Shown piece after piece: positions 28,348 through 39,028 of a stretch of 39,701 bases of DNA. This stretch comes from Paraphysomonas bandaiensis (lineage: Eukaryota > Chrysophyceae): NCBI GenBank assembly GCA_965644295.1, contig CBFFRP010000644.1:1-39701 (forward strand). Reading direction: 5' to 3'. The translations under genes and the position numbers were made by a program. A model generated the notes under the pieces. That model made no database searches. It was given only the letters and a program-made list of their open reading frames with translations, and was not told the DNA's origin. Each line of letters starts with the position of its first letter. The stretch's first letter is position 1.

Positions 28348-28999
28348 ACCTCTAATCTTCTTATCTCGTCATTTTCTCTTTAAAAAGTGTAGAATTTTGT
28401 TGTACACTGGCGCAATATATTTTGTCGGCTACTTCATATACAATTATAAATTGCTGGTTCTATGAAAGATGAAAGTACGGTGTTGTTATAATAAATACTT
28501 AGAAAAATCGCTAAACTTAAGTGTCTGTAAGTGGGCATGTGGAAGTTTACTACACATCAGTGAAATTCGAATGTTTTAGTGACGATAGAAAAATATAAGT
28601 ATGGACACAAATGACGCTAAACGTCCATTCCGCAACATTAGCTGTTTAGCAGTAATAGAAGTTACGAGTTAAGTGCACATCGTCAATATATATCGAGTGG
28701 CATACAAAAAGTAATGCATTAGCATTGCCACGATTCGGACTAACCATACCATTGCAATATATAGTTCCCTAGCCAAATAAATTACAGTAACAAATTAAGC
28801 ACTGTTTAATTAACGTAAATGTAGTGAATTGATCTCATTCATTCATGATAATCAAACAGCTTCCACAAAATAGTTGCAAAGACCAAATGAAACTACTCTT
28901 CTGGACAGCACACTCACAAATGAAGGGGCGTCGTGCTGTTTGATGACACTCCAGCTGCTGCTGTCAATGAAATGAACCTCTCCTGCCGGTATGATTAGA
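28348..28999. other. Convergent 3' flanks of exchanger and V-ATPase d genes
   Basis: 652 bp of AT-rich sequence between two stop codons. It must contain both 3' UTRs and polyadenylation sites; aataaa-like words occur at 28490 (ataataaatac) and near 28776. No other feature seen. Confidence 0.5.
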
Positions 29000-30246
29000 T
29001 TAATGGGCAACTCCTCTGCGCGTGGACTCAGCCCTCCATTCTGCCTGGCTGGAAAAGATGGGAATGTAATTGGTGATTTGGTCCTTCCTTCTCTGCAAGA
29101 TGCACTCAGATATCCACACTAGATTACGAATTTCCTGTTCCTTCAGTTTCACATAGGCATAAATGCAACCGAAGTGCATTTGGCCCTCAAAAGCGAGTTC
29201 ATACATACGCACTTCCCTTTTATAGAACTCATCGTCAATGGAAAACTCTTCAGGGGACGAGTTGAGGAATTTCTCGAAAATGGCGTGATACATGGGGTAC
29301 GATGATATCGCCTGACCAAGCTTCACATCGTCGTCCACCTTGCAAAGAAGCTCAGTGCCTGCTGGATAAAGTTCTCCAATAGACGGGTACAAGCGTTTGC
29401 GGTCCGTTTCTCTCATAGTGGCATCATTGAGTGGGGTACCAAAGGAGTTTAGTGTGATGTTGATTGCAGCTCGATCAGCTCTGGCACGTAGAAGTTCACA
29501 CATTACATCTGCTGTATCTCCCCCAAGCTTCTCGCAGAATGAATAGAAATCCTCCAAGTAGAGCTTCATAAGAGAGTTCTTGAGAATTTCGATCTGAACC
29601 TCCTCAAGAACGTGGCGGACCTCTGATGCGGCACCAATGGAGGACGAGGACTGCTCCAGGAATGTCTGAAAGTAAGGCCCAACAGGTGTATCCACCAGCA
29701 CAGTCTCGTATAAGTCAGCGTACCCTCGTGGGTTAGCCTCGAAGGTAGGGATGTTTCGCATGGTGGACTCCTTGAACATACCAAGAGGATGGCACTGGGC
29801 CATGAGCTCGTTAACATTCCGCCCACTGAGGGTTCCACGAAGCAGTAACATCACATTGTCAATCATATATTCATACGTAATGTAATCCATGAATTGACCT
29901 AGAGGCTCTACAGCATTGGCGCGAAAATAGAAGAACTCAGTCACTAATTTATTCAAAGCTCTTGCTTCAATAATAGCAGGGGTAACAGTAGAGTCGGCAT
30001 TGAGGAATGTGTCATAATCAGTTTCCTGAAGATTCATTTTGACATCCTGCAAAACAATAACATAAAAATACATCATACAATAACTACAATGAATACCTCC
30101 AATGCATCACACTGAGTCATGTGGTGATAATCTGTGTCCTTCAAAAAACCAGATCGATAACCTCTAACTAAGGCCTCGACGAACCCATGCTGCATATTAA
30201 AAGTGCTCATCCCACCAAGAGTAACATCAGCATTTCCGTAGCTCAT
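29000..30246 (-). CDS. V-type H+-ATPase subunit d (V0 sector)
   Basis: Two exons, 30246-30097 and 30046-29000, with one 50-nt intron, encode 398 aa. This is the V0 subunit (yeast Vma6, mammalian ATP6V0D) that couples the rotary central stalk to the membrane c-ring. Family hallmarks across the length include VEALVRGYRSGFL near the start, DYITYEYMIDNVMLLLRGTL, CHPLGMF, VDTPVGPYFQ, ADRAAINITLNSFGT, RLYPSIGELYPAG, MHFGCIYAYVKLKEQEIRNLVWISECI and NYIPIF at the conserved end, followed by an extra ~17 residues. An upstream in-frame ATG at 30279 exists, but MSYGNADV at 30246 matches the family start better. Length is slightly above the usual ~350 aa. Confidence 0.95.
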
Positions 30247-30907
30247 ATTTGATATGGAAGCAGTTAAATGACTCCACACTCACACGAATGACTGACTGCT
30301 CATACAATTAGTTGCAATGCTACAACAAACTAACCACTTGTAGGAACGAATGAATACCAGCTGCACGTACTGTCAAAACAAAGACTACAACAAAAAAAAC
30401 TTTTTTGTGTAAGCCAGATACTAATCTTTAAGAGACAAACTGAAAGATTTTAGTCAAAAGGTGGTGTTATCCCTTGCATATGACCAATACATTGGCTGGA
30501 TTTGTTCATCGTTTATTTCATTGAAAAATCATCGTTTTTTCATTAAATGTAACTTTTGTTCACTTTTCACTGAAAAAACGATGATTTTTCGATGAAATAA
30601 ACGATGAACAAATCGATGAAATCGATATGCACAACCACTCCCTGTAGATAAAATATGGACTTCTTTGCAAAATCCTAAACATCGTTCGACTTCAACTTCG
30701 TGGACGATAGTTGGGTGATAATATTTTTTGTGTGCGTCAGGGAAACTATTTCTGTTAGTATCATTCAACCGGTGGGTATATATGGGACTCTATACACCAT
30801 ATATGAACCTCTTACTGTGTATATATTAACAGAGTTGGGAGTTGGAGTAAGAAATCTATCTGACCCATGAACACATAGTTTGTTTGTAATGTTAAAAGTG
30901 AAATATC
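30247..30907. promoter_or_regulatory. Divergent promoter region upstream of V-ATPase d and the repeat protein
   Basis: 661 bp between two divergent ATGs. It includes the 43-bp inverted repeat described separately and, closer to the repeat-protein gene, TATA-rich words at 30776-30832 (gggtatatatggg, gtgtatatattaac). A 79-codon minus-strand ORF at 30529-30768 overlaps the inverted repeat and is not convincing. Confidence 0.45.
30500..30613. repeat. 43-bp inverted repeat with 28-bp loop
   Basis: The arms 30500-30542 and 30571-30613 are inverted complements with a single mismatch over 43 bp. They could form a long hairpin in RNA or a cruciform in DNA. Both arms contain gttcatcg and aaatcatcg words. 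No clear target-site duplication flanks it. Possible readings are a small MITE-like element or a structured RNA; no coding potential was recognised. Confidence 0.85.
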
Positions 30908-33900
30908 ATGTCTAACACTTTCAATATATCGCACGTTGAATGCTTCGTGTGTTTACTGCTCTTTCTCTTTACATACAGAGCGGATTCCTATTTGGAATGC
31001 AGCAGATGTGATGAGACTAGACTTGAGAATATTGCCCAGTCAAATGAAACTTGTTTGTACGTTGAAATTTTTGACAGTTTCGGTGATGGCTGGGGCAAAG
31101 ACTCACCTACATCTCTATCCGTATCAAGCACTGGACACACCGCAACAGGCTTAAACTACAGATTAAATTGTACATGTTCACGAATGGCTGGCTGTATCCC
31201 GATTACGATGAATCAATCCATTAGTACATTGCACCTACAGGTGACAGGGAATAATGAATTTAGACCGGATTATTTCTGGGAGATTCAGTGGACTGTTCAG
31301 TGTGTTCAAGGTGGGGAGTTAGGGCCAAAGTATTACGGTGGATACAACACCTCGCTAGAAATATCATACCACCAGGACACTAGGAATTATATCTTAGACA
31401 GCTACGAGAACATGTGGACTTACCCTGAGGTATGCTCCACAGACTCCTCAAGCTATTTTGACAACCTGTATCACATGGATGGAAGTGGTCGCCATTTCAG
31501 CTACGCTAATGAGAGTACTGCCTATATTGGATCGGGGCTGTATATCACTCCATTTGAGAGTAGAAATGAAATTAGTTGGCTGCGATCGGGGTCGTGTATA
31601 GACGGTGGCTTTGCGTGCTTGGAGGACGGTCGGTATATCATGCGTTCCACTGGAGTTTGTGGATCAGGAGAGGAAAGCGTTGTATGGGAGGCATGTAACA
31701 TCAGTGGAAGTATGTATGAGCAACTGGTGTTTGATTTTGTTAACGGGACATGTGTATCCTATAATTTGAGTACCCTTGCCGAAGAATGTGGTGAGGAAAT
31801 GCCTACAGAAACGTTGTCACCCAGCATATCACCTTCCCCTGTTGTAAGCTCAAGTCCGTCTGTTTCGGCAAGTGAGCCACCGACTACTTCGCCTAGTACG
31901 TTGCCTACATTGTCACCGTCATTATCCCCGACAACAGCACCAACATTGTGCCCTACATTGTCACCTACTTTTACTCCAAGTAATTCTCCGACATCCGCGC
32001 CTACTAGTTCCCCGTCTATAAACCCCACTTTGTCATCTGCGATGCCATCCAGTGTCGTTTCCACTGTAAAGCCAACCCGAAATGTGAATATTGAGAATTT
32101 TTTGCGATGTGAAGAATGCAATGCAGATATACAAGCCAGTATTGAGGGTGGCAATGAGACGTGTTTGTATGTTGAGCTTGTCGACAGTTTTGGTGATGGT
32201 TGGGGTGAAGATACGAGTTTAGTTTACTGGAAAAGTATCGATGGTATTGCATCTGACATGTACGAGGCCAATGTAAGCTGTAAGTGTCCGAGGATGGTTG
32301 GATGTCTTCCCATTGATGACTCAGGGGTATCCGACGAGTCTTTTTATTTTACAGTAGCGGGTGCACATGTGTCCGAATATTTCTGGGAGATTCAGTGGAC
32401 TGTTCAGTGTGTTCAAGGTGGGGAGTTAGGGCCAAAGTATTACGGTGGATACAACACCTCGCTAGAAATATCATACCACCAGGACACTAGGAATTATATC
32501 TTAGACAGCTACGAGAACATGTGGACTTACCCTGAGGTATGCTCCACAGACTCCTCAAGCTATTTTGACAACCTGTATCACATGGATGGAAGTGGTCGCC
32601 CTTTCAGCTACGCTAATGAGAGTACTGCCTATATTGGATCGGGGCTGTATATCACTCCATTTGAGAGTAGAAATGAAATTAGTTGGCTGCGATCGGGGTC
32701 GTGTATAGACGGTGGCTTTGCGTGCTTGGAGGACGGTCGGTATATCATGCGTTCCACTGGAGTTTGTGGATCAGGAGAGGAAAGCGTTGTATGGGAGGCA
32801 TGTAACATCAGTGGAAGTATGTATGAGCAACTGGTGTTTGATTTTGTTAACGGGACATGTGTATCCTATAATTTGAGTACCCTTGCCGAAGAATGTGGTG
32901 AGGAAATGCCTACAGAAACGTTGTCACCCAGCATATCACCTTCCCCTGTTGTAAGCTCAAGTCCGTCTGTTTCGGCAAGTGAGCCACCGACTACTTCGCC
33001 TAGTACGTTGCCTACATTGTCACCGTCATTATCCCCGACAACAGCACCAACATTGTGCCCTACATTGTCACCTACTTTTACTCCAAGTAATTCTCCGACA
33101 TCCGCGCCTACTAGTTCCCCGTCTATAAACCCCACTTTGTCATCTGCGATGCCATCCAGTGTCGTTTCCACTGTAAAGCCAACCCGAAATGTGAATATTG
33201 AGAATTTTTTGCGATGTGAAGAATGCAATGCAGATATACAAGCCAGTATTGAGGGTGGCAATGAGACGTGTTTGTATGTTGAGCTTGTCGACAGTTTTGG
33301 TGATGGTTGGGGTGAAGATACGAGTTTAGTTTACTGGAAAAGTATCGATGGTATTGCATCTGACATGTACGAGGCCAATGTAAGCTGTAAGTGTCCGAGG
33401 ATGGTTGGATGTCTTCCCATTGATGACTCAGGGGTATCCGACGAGTCTTTTTATTTTACAGTAGCGGGTGCACATGTGTCCGAATATTTCTGGGAGATTC
33501 AGTGGACTGTTCAGTGTGTTCAAGGTGGGGAGTTAGGGCCAAAGTATTACGGTGGATACAACACCTCGCTAGAAATATCATACCACCAGGACACTAGGAA
33601 TTATATCTTAGACAGCTACGAGAACATGTGGACTTACCCTGAGGTATGCTCCACAGACTCCTCAAGCTATTTTGACAACCTGTATCACATGGATGGAAGT
33701 GGTCGCCCTTTCAGCTACGCTAATGAGAGTACTGCCTATATTGGATCGGGGCTGTATATCACTCCATTTGAGAGTAGAAATGAAATTAGTTGGCTGCGAT
33801 CGGGGTCGTGTATAGACGGTGGCTTTGCGTGCTTGGAGGACGGTCGGTATATCATGCGTTCCACTGGAGTTTGTGGATCAGGAGAGGAAAGCGTTGTATG

Positions 33901-36900
33901 GGAGGCATGTAACATCAGTGGAAGTATGTATGAGCAACTGGTGTTTGATTTTGTTAACGGGACATGTGTATCCTATAATTTGAGTACCCTTGCCGAAGAA
34001 TGTGGTGAGGAAATGCCTACAGAAACGTTGTCACCCAGCATATCACCTTCCCCTGTTGTAAGCTCAAGTCCGTCTGTTTCGGCAAGTGAGCCACCGACTA
34101 CTTCGCCTAGTACGTTGCCTACATTGTCACCGTCATTATCCCCGACAACAGCACCAACATTGTGCCCTACATTGTCACCTACTTTTACTCCAAGTAATTC
34201 TCCGACATCCGCGCCTACTAGTTCCCCGTCTATAAACCCCACTTTGTCATCTGCGATGCCATCCAGTGTCGTTTCCACTGTAAAGCCAACCCGAAATGTG
34301 AATATTGAGAATTTTTTGCGATGTGAAGAATGCAATGCAGATATACAAGCCAGTATTGAGGGTGGCAATGAGACGTGTTTGTATGTTGAGCTTGTCGACA
34401 GTTTTGGTGATGGTTGGGGTGAAGATACGAGTTTAGTTTACTGGAAAAGTATCGATGGTATTGCATCTGACATGTACGAGGCCAATGTAAGCTGTAAGTG
34501 TCCGAGGATGGTTGGATGTCTTCCCATTGATGACTCAGGGGTATCCGACGAGTCTTTTTATTTTACAGTAGCGGGTGCACATGTGTCCGAATATTTCTGG
34601 GAGATTCAGTGGACTGTTCAGTGTGTTCAAGGTGGGGAGTTAGGGCCAAAGTATTACGGTGGATACAACACCTCGCTAGAAATATCATACCACCAGGACA
34701 CTAGGAATTATATCTTAGACAGCTACGAGAACATGTGGACTTACCCTGAGGTATGCTCCACAGACTCCTCAAGCTATTTTGACAACCTGTATCACATGGA
34801 TGGAAGTGGTCGCCCTTTCAGCTACGCTAATGAGAGTACTGCCTATATTGGATCGGGGCTGTATATCACTCCATTTGAGAGTAGAAATGAAATTAGTTGG
34901 CTGCGATCGGGGTCGTGTATAGACGGTGGCTTTGCGTGCTTGGAGGACGGTCGGTATATCATGCGTTCCACTGGAGTTTGTGGATCAGGAGAGGAAAGCG
35001 TTGTATGGGAGGCATGTAACATCAGTGGAAGTATGTATGAGCAACTGGTGTTTGATTTTGTTAACGGGACATGTGTATCCTATAATTTGAGTACCCTTGC
35101 CGAAGAATGTGGTGAGGAAATGCCTACAGAAACGTTGTCACCCAGCATATCACCTTCCCCTGTTGTAAGCTCAAGTCCGTCTGTTTCGGCAAGTGAGCCA
35201 CCGACTACTTCGCCTAGTACGTTGCCTACATTGTCACCGTCATTATCCCCGACAACAGCACCAACATTGTGCCCTACATTGTCACCTACTTTTACTCCAA
35301 GTAATTCTCCGACATCCGCGCCTACTAGTTCCCCGTCTATAAACCCCACTTTGTCATCTGCGATGCCATCCAGTGTCGTTTCCACTGTAAAGCCAACCCG
35401 AAATGTGAATATTGAGAATTTTTTGCGATGTGAAGAATGCAATGCAGATATACAAGCCAGTATTGAGGGTGGCAATGAGACGTGTTTGTATGTTGAGCTT
35501 GTCGACAGTTTTGGTGATGGTTGGGGTGAAGATACGAGTTTAGTTTACTGGAAAAGTATCGATGGTATTGCATCTGACATGTACGAGGCCAATGTAAGCT
35601 GTAAGTGTCCGAGGATGGTTGGATGTCTTCCCATTGATGACTCAGGGGTATCCGACGAGTCTTTTTATTTTACAGTAGCGGGTGCACATGTGTCCGAATA
35701 TTTCTGGGAGATTCAGTGGACTGTTCAGTGTGTTCAAGGTGGGGAGTTAGGGCCAAAGTATTACGGTGGATACAACACCTCGCTAGAAATATCATACCAC
35801 CAGGACACTAGGAATTATATCTTAGACAGCTACGAGAACATGTGGACTTACCCTGAGGTATGCTCCACAGACTCCTCAAGCTATTTTGACAACCTGTATC
35901 ACATGGATGGAAGTGGTCGCCCTTTCAGCTACGCTAATGAGAGTACTGCCTATATTGGATCGGGGCTGTATATCACTCCATTTGAGAGTAGAAATGAAAT
36001 TAGTTGGCTGCGATCGGGGTCGTGTATAGACGGTGGCTTTGCGTGCTTGGAGGACGGTCGGTATATCATGCGTTCCACTGGAGTTTGTGGATCAGGAGAG
36101 GAAAGCGTTGTATGGGAGGCATGTAACATCAGTGGAAGTATGTATGAGCAACTGGTGTTTGATTTTGTTAACGGGACATGTGTATCCTATAATTTGAGTA
36201 CCCTTGCCGAAGAATGTGGTGAGGAAATGCCTACAGAAACGTTGTCACCCAGCATATCACCTTCCCCTGTTGTAAGCTCAAGTCCGTCTGTTTCGGCAAG
36301 TGAGCCACCGACTACTTCGCCTAGTACGTTGCCTACATTGTCACCGTCATTATCCCCGACAACAGCACCAACATTGTGCCCTACATTGTCACCTACTTTT
36401 ACTCCAAGTAATTCTCCGACATCCGCGCCTACTAGTTCCCCGTCTATAAACCCCACTTTGTCATCTGCGATGCCATCCAGTGTCGTTTCCACTGTAAAGC
36501 CAACCCGAAATGTGAATATTGAGAATTTTTTGCGATGTGAAGAATGCAATGCAGATATACAAGCCAGTATTGAGGGTGGCAATGAGACGTGTTTGTATGT
36601 TGAGCTTGTCGACAGTTTTGGTGATGGTTGGGGTGAAGATACGAGTTTAGTTTACTGGAAAAGTATCGATGGTATTGCATCTGACATGTACGAGGCCAAT
36701 GTAAGCTGTAAGTGTCCGAGGATGGTTGGATGTCTTCCCATTGATGACTCAGGGGTATCCGACGAGTCTTTTTATTTTACAGTAGCGGGTGCACATGTGT
36801 CCGAATATTTCTGGGAGATTCAGTGGACTGTTCAGTGTGTTCAAGGTGGGGAGTTAGGGCCAAAGTATTACGGTGGATACAACACCTCGCTAGAAATATC

Positions 36901-39028
36901 ATACCACCAGGACACTAGGAATTATATCTTAGACAGCTACGAGAACATGTGGACTTACCCTGAGGTATGCTCCACAGACTCCTCAAGCTATTTTGACAAC
37001 CTGTATCACATGGATGGAAGTGGTCGCCATTTCAGCTACGCTAATGAGAGTACTGCCTATATTGGATCGGGGCTGTATATCACTCCATTTGAGAGTAGAA
37101 ATGAAATTAGTTGGCTGCGATCGGGGTCGTGTATAGACGGTGGCTTTGCGTGCTTGGAGGACGGTCGGTATATCATGCGTTCCACTGGAGTTTGTGGATC
37201 AGGAGAGGAAAGCGTTGTATGGGAGGCATGTAACATCAGTGGAAGTATGTATGAGCAACTGGTGTTTGATTTTGTTAACGGGACATGTGTATCCTATAAT
37301 TTGAGTACCCTTGCCGAAGAATGTGGTGAGGAAATGCCTACAGAAACGTTGTCACCCAGCATATCACCTTCCCCTGTTGTAAGCTCAAGTCCGTCTGTTT
37401 CGGCAAGTGAGCCACCGACTACTTCGCCTAGTACGTTGCCTACATTGTCACCGTCATTATCCCCGACAACAGCACCAACATTGTGCCCTACATTGTCACC
37501 TACTTTTACTCCAAGTAATTCTCCGACATCCGCGCCTACTAGTTCCCCGTCTATAAACCCCACTTTGTCATCTGCGATGCCATCCAGTGTCGTTTCCACT
37601 GTAAAGCCAACCCGAAATGTGAATATTGAGAATTTTTTGCGATGTGAAGAATGCAATGCAGATATACAAGCCAGTATTGAGGGTGGCAATGAGACGTGTT
37701 TGTATGTTGAGCTTGTCGACAGTTTTGGTGATGGTTGGGGTGAAGATACGAGTTTAGTTTACTGGAAAAGTATCGATGGTATTGCATCTGACATGTACGA
37801 GGCCAATGTAAGCTGTAAGTGTCCGAGGATGGTTGGATGTCTTCCCATTGATGACTCAGGGGTATCCGACGAGTCTTTTTATTTTACAGTAGCGGGTGCA
37901 CATGTGTCCGAATATTTCTGGGAGATTCAGTGGACTGTTCAGTGTGTTCAAGGTGGGGAGTTAGGGCCAAAGTATTACGGTGGATACAACACCTCGCTAG
38001 AAATATCATACCACCAGGACACTAGGAATTATATCTTAGACAGCTACGAGAACATGTGGACTTACCCTGAGGTATGCTCCACAGACTCCTCAAGCTATTT
38101 TGACAACCTGTATCACATGGATGGAAGTGGTCGCCCTTTCAGCTACGCTAATGAGAGTACTGCCTATATTGGATCGGGGCTGTATATCACTCCATTTGAG
38201 AGTAGAAATGAAATTAGTTGGCTGCGATCGGGGTCGTGTATAGACGGTGGCTTTGCGTGCTTGGAGGACGGTCGGTATATCATGCGTTCCACTGGAGTTT
38301 GTGGATCAGGAGAGGAAAGCGTTGTATGGGAGGCATGTAACATCAGTGGAAGTATGTATGAGCAACTGGTGTTTGATTTTGTTAACGGGACATGTGTATC
38401 CTATAATTTGAGTACCCTTGCCGAAGAATGTGGTGAGGAAATGCCTACAGAAACGTTGTCACCCAGCATATCACCTTCCCCTGTTGTAAGCTCAAGTCCG
38501 TCTGTTTCGGCAAGTGAGCCACCGACTACTTCGCCTAGTACGTTGCCTACATTGTCACCGTCATTATCCCCGACAACAGCACCAACATTGTGCCCTACAT
38601 TGTCACCTACTTTTACTCCAAGTAATTCTCCGACATCCGCGCCTACTAGTTCCCCGTCTATAAACCCCACTTTGTCATCTGCGATGCCATCCAGTGTCGT
38701 TTCCACTGTAAAGCCAACCCGAAATGTGAATATTGAGAATTTTTTGCGATGTGAAGAATGCAATGCAGATATACAAGCCAGTATTGAGGGTGGCAATGAG
38801 ACGTGTTTGTATGTTGAGCTTGTCGACAGTTTTGGTGATGGTTGGGGTGAAGATACGAGTTTAGTTTACTGGAAAAGTATCGATGGTATTGCATCTGACA
38901 TGTACGAGGCCAATGTAAGCTGTAAGTGTCCGAGGATGGTTGGATGTCTTCCCATTGATGACTCAGGGGTATCCGACGAGTCTTTTTATTTTACAGTAGC
39001 GGGTGCACATGTGTCCGAATATTTCTAG
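30908..39028 (+). CDS. Secreted SFGDGWG / Ser-Thr-Pro-rich tandem-repeat protein
   Basis: A 2,706-codon frame without introns. It begins with a hydrophobic signal peptide (~residues 1-27, core VCLLLFLFTY). The first Cys-rich module is diverged (SFGDGWG at 57-63). From residue ~123 a 369-aa unit repeats: a Cys-rich region opening FWEIQWTVQC, a Ser/Thr/Pro linker (SPS, PTLSP, PTSAP words) of ~85 aa, and a module with LRCEECNADI and VDSFGDGWGED. Many NxS/T sequons suggest heavy glycosylation. SFGDGWG-type modules with PT/SP linkers are frequent in secreted or cell-surface proteins of stramenopile algae; their function is unknown. Neighbouring units differ at almost no base. The stop at 39026-39028 is a TGG-to-TAG change at the first codons of unit 8 while the repeat continues past the window edge. 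Adhesin or wall protein is a guess. Confidence 0.85.
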   Translation: MSNTFNISHVECFVCLLLFLFTYRADSYLECSRCDETRLENIAQSNETCLYVEIFDSFGDGWGKDSPTSLSVSSTGHTATGLNYRLNCTCSRMAGCIPITMNQSISTLHLQVTGNNEFRPDYFWEIQWTVQCVQGGELGPKYYGGYNTSLEISYHQDTRNYILDSYENMWTYPEVCSTDSSSYFDNLYHMDGSGRHFSYANESTAYIGSGLYITPFESRNEISWLRSGSCIDGGFACLEDGRYIMRSTGVCGSGEESVVWEACNISGSMYEQLVFDFVNGTCVSYNLSTLAEECGEEMPTETLSPSISPSPVVSSSPSVSASEPPTTSPSTLPTLSPSLSPTTAPTLCPTLSPTFTPSNSPTSAPTSSPSINPTLSSAMPSSVVSTVKPTRNVNIENFLRCEECNADIQASIEGGNETCLYVELVDSFGDGWGEDTSLVYWKSIDGIASDMYEANVSCKCPRMVGCLPIDDSGVSDESFYFTVAGAHVSEYFWEIQWTVQCVQGGELGPKYYGGYNTSLEISYHQDTRNYILDSYENMWTYPEVCSTDSSSYFDNLYHMDGSGRPFSYANESTAYIGSGLYITPFESRNEISWLRSGSCIDGGFACLEDGRYIMRSTGVCGSGEESVVWEACNISGSMYEQLVFDFVNGTCVSYNLSTLAEECGEEMPTETLSPSISPSPVVSSSPSVSASEPPTTSPSTLPTLSPSLSPTTAPTLCPTLSPTFTPSNSPTSAPTSSPSINPTLSSAMPSSVVSTVKPTRNVNIENFLRCEECNADIQASIEGGNETCLYVELVDSFGDGWGEDTSLVYWKSIDGIASDMYEANVSCKCPRMVGCLPIDDSGVSDESFYFTVAGAHVSEYFWEIQWTVQCVQGGELGPKYYGGYNTSLEISYHQDTRNYILDSYENMWTYPEVCSTDSSSYFDNLYHMDGSGRPFSYANESTAYIGSGLYITPFESRNEISWLRSGSCIDGGFACLEDGRYIMRSTGVCGSGEESVVWEACNISGSMYEQLVFDFVNGTCVSYNLSTLAEECGEEMPTETLSPSISPSPVVSSSPSVSASEPPTTSPSTLPTLSPSLSPTTAPTLCPTLSPTFTPSNSPTSAPTSSPSINPTLSSAMPSSVVSTVKPTRNVNIENFLRCEECNADIQASIEGGNETCLYVELVDSFGDGWGEDTSLVYWKSIDGIASDMYEANVSCKCPRMVGCLPIDDSGVSDESFYFTVAGAHVSEYFWEIQWTVQCVQGGELGPKYYGGYNTSLEISYHQDTRNYILDSYENMWTYPEVCSTDSSSYFDNLYHMDGSGRPFSYANESTAYIGSGLYITPFESRNEISWLRSGSCIDGGFACLEDGRYIMRSTGVCGSGEESVVWEACNISGSMYEQLVFDFVNGTCVSYNLSTLAEECGEEMPTETLSPSISPSPVVSSSPSVSASEPPTTSPSTLPTLSPSLSPTTAPTLCPTLSPTFTPSNSPTSAPTSSPSINPTLSSAMPSSVVSTVKPTRNVNIENFLRCEECNADIQASIEGGNETCLYVELVDSFGDGWGEDTSLVYWKSIDGIASDMYEANVSCKCPRMVGCLPIDDSGVSDESFYFTVAGAHVSEYFWEIQWTVQCVQGGELGPKYYGGYNTSLEISYHQDTRNYILDSYENMWTYPEVCSTDSSSYFDNLYHMDGSGRPFSYANESTAYIGSGLYITPFESRNEISWLRSGSCIDGGFACLEDGRYIMRSTGVCGSGEESVVWEACNISGSMYEQLVFDFVNGTCVSYNLSTLAEECGEEMPTETLSPSISPSPVVSSSPSVSASEPPTTSPSTLPTLSPSLSPTTAPTLCPTLSPTFTPSNSPTSAPTSSPSINPTLSSAMPSSVVSTVKPTRNVNIENFLRCEECNADIQASIEGGNETCLYVELVDSFGDGWGEDTSLVYWKSIDGIASDMYEANVSCKCPRMVGCLPIDDSGVSDESFYFTVAGAHVSEYFWEIQWTVQCVQGGELGPKYYGGYNTSLEISYHQDTRNYILDSYENMWTYPEVCSTDSSSYFDNLYHMDGSGRHFSYANESTAYIGSGLYITPFESRNEISWLRSGSCIDGGFACLEDGRYIMRSTGVCGSGEESVVWEACNISGSMYEQLVFDFVNGTCVSYNLSTLAEECGEEMPTETLSPSISPSPVVSSSPSVSASEPPTTSPSTLPTLSPSLSPTTAPTLCPTLSPTFTPSNSPTSAPTSSPSINPTLSSAMPSSVVSTVKPTRNVNIENFLRCEECNADIQASIEGGNETCLYVELVDSFGDGWGEDTSLVYWKSIDGIASDMYEANVSCKCPRMVGCLPIDDSGVSDESFYFTVAGAHVSEYFWEIQWTVQCVQGGELGPKYYGGYNTSLEISYHQDTRNYILDSYENMWTYPEVCSTDSSSYFDNLYHMDGSGRPFSYANESTAYIGSGLYITPFESRNEISWLRSGSCIDGGFACLEDGRYIMRSTGVCGSGEESVVWEACNISGSMYEQLVFDFVNGTCVSYNLSTLAEECGEEMPTETLSPSISPSPVVSSSPSVSASEPPTTSPSTLPTLSPSLSPTTAPTLCPTLSPTFTPSNSPTSAPTSSPSINPTLSSAMPSSVVSTVKPTRNVNIENFLRCEECNADIQASIEGGNETCLYVELVDSFGDGWGEDTSLVYWKSIDGIASDMYEANVSCKCPRMVGCLPIDDSGVSDESFYFTVAGAHVSEYF

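Noticed and set aside
30529-30768. 79-codon minus-strand ORF overlapping the inverted repeat
   Set aside because: No recognisable domain, its end lies in the hairpin arm, and no splice or start context supports it.
31759-38894. Repeated antisense ORFs of 131 and 78 codons in every 1,107-bp unit
   Set aside because: They are the mirror of the Ser/Thr/Pro linker and the SFGDGWG module; they recur only because the sense repeat recurs.
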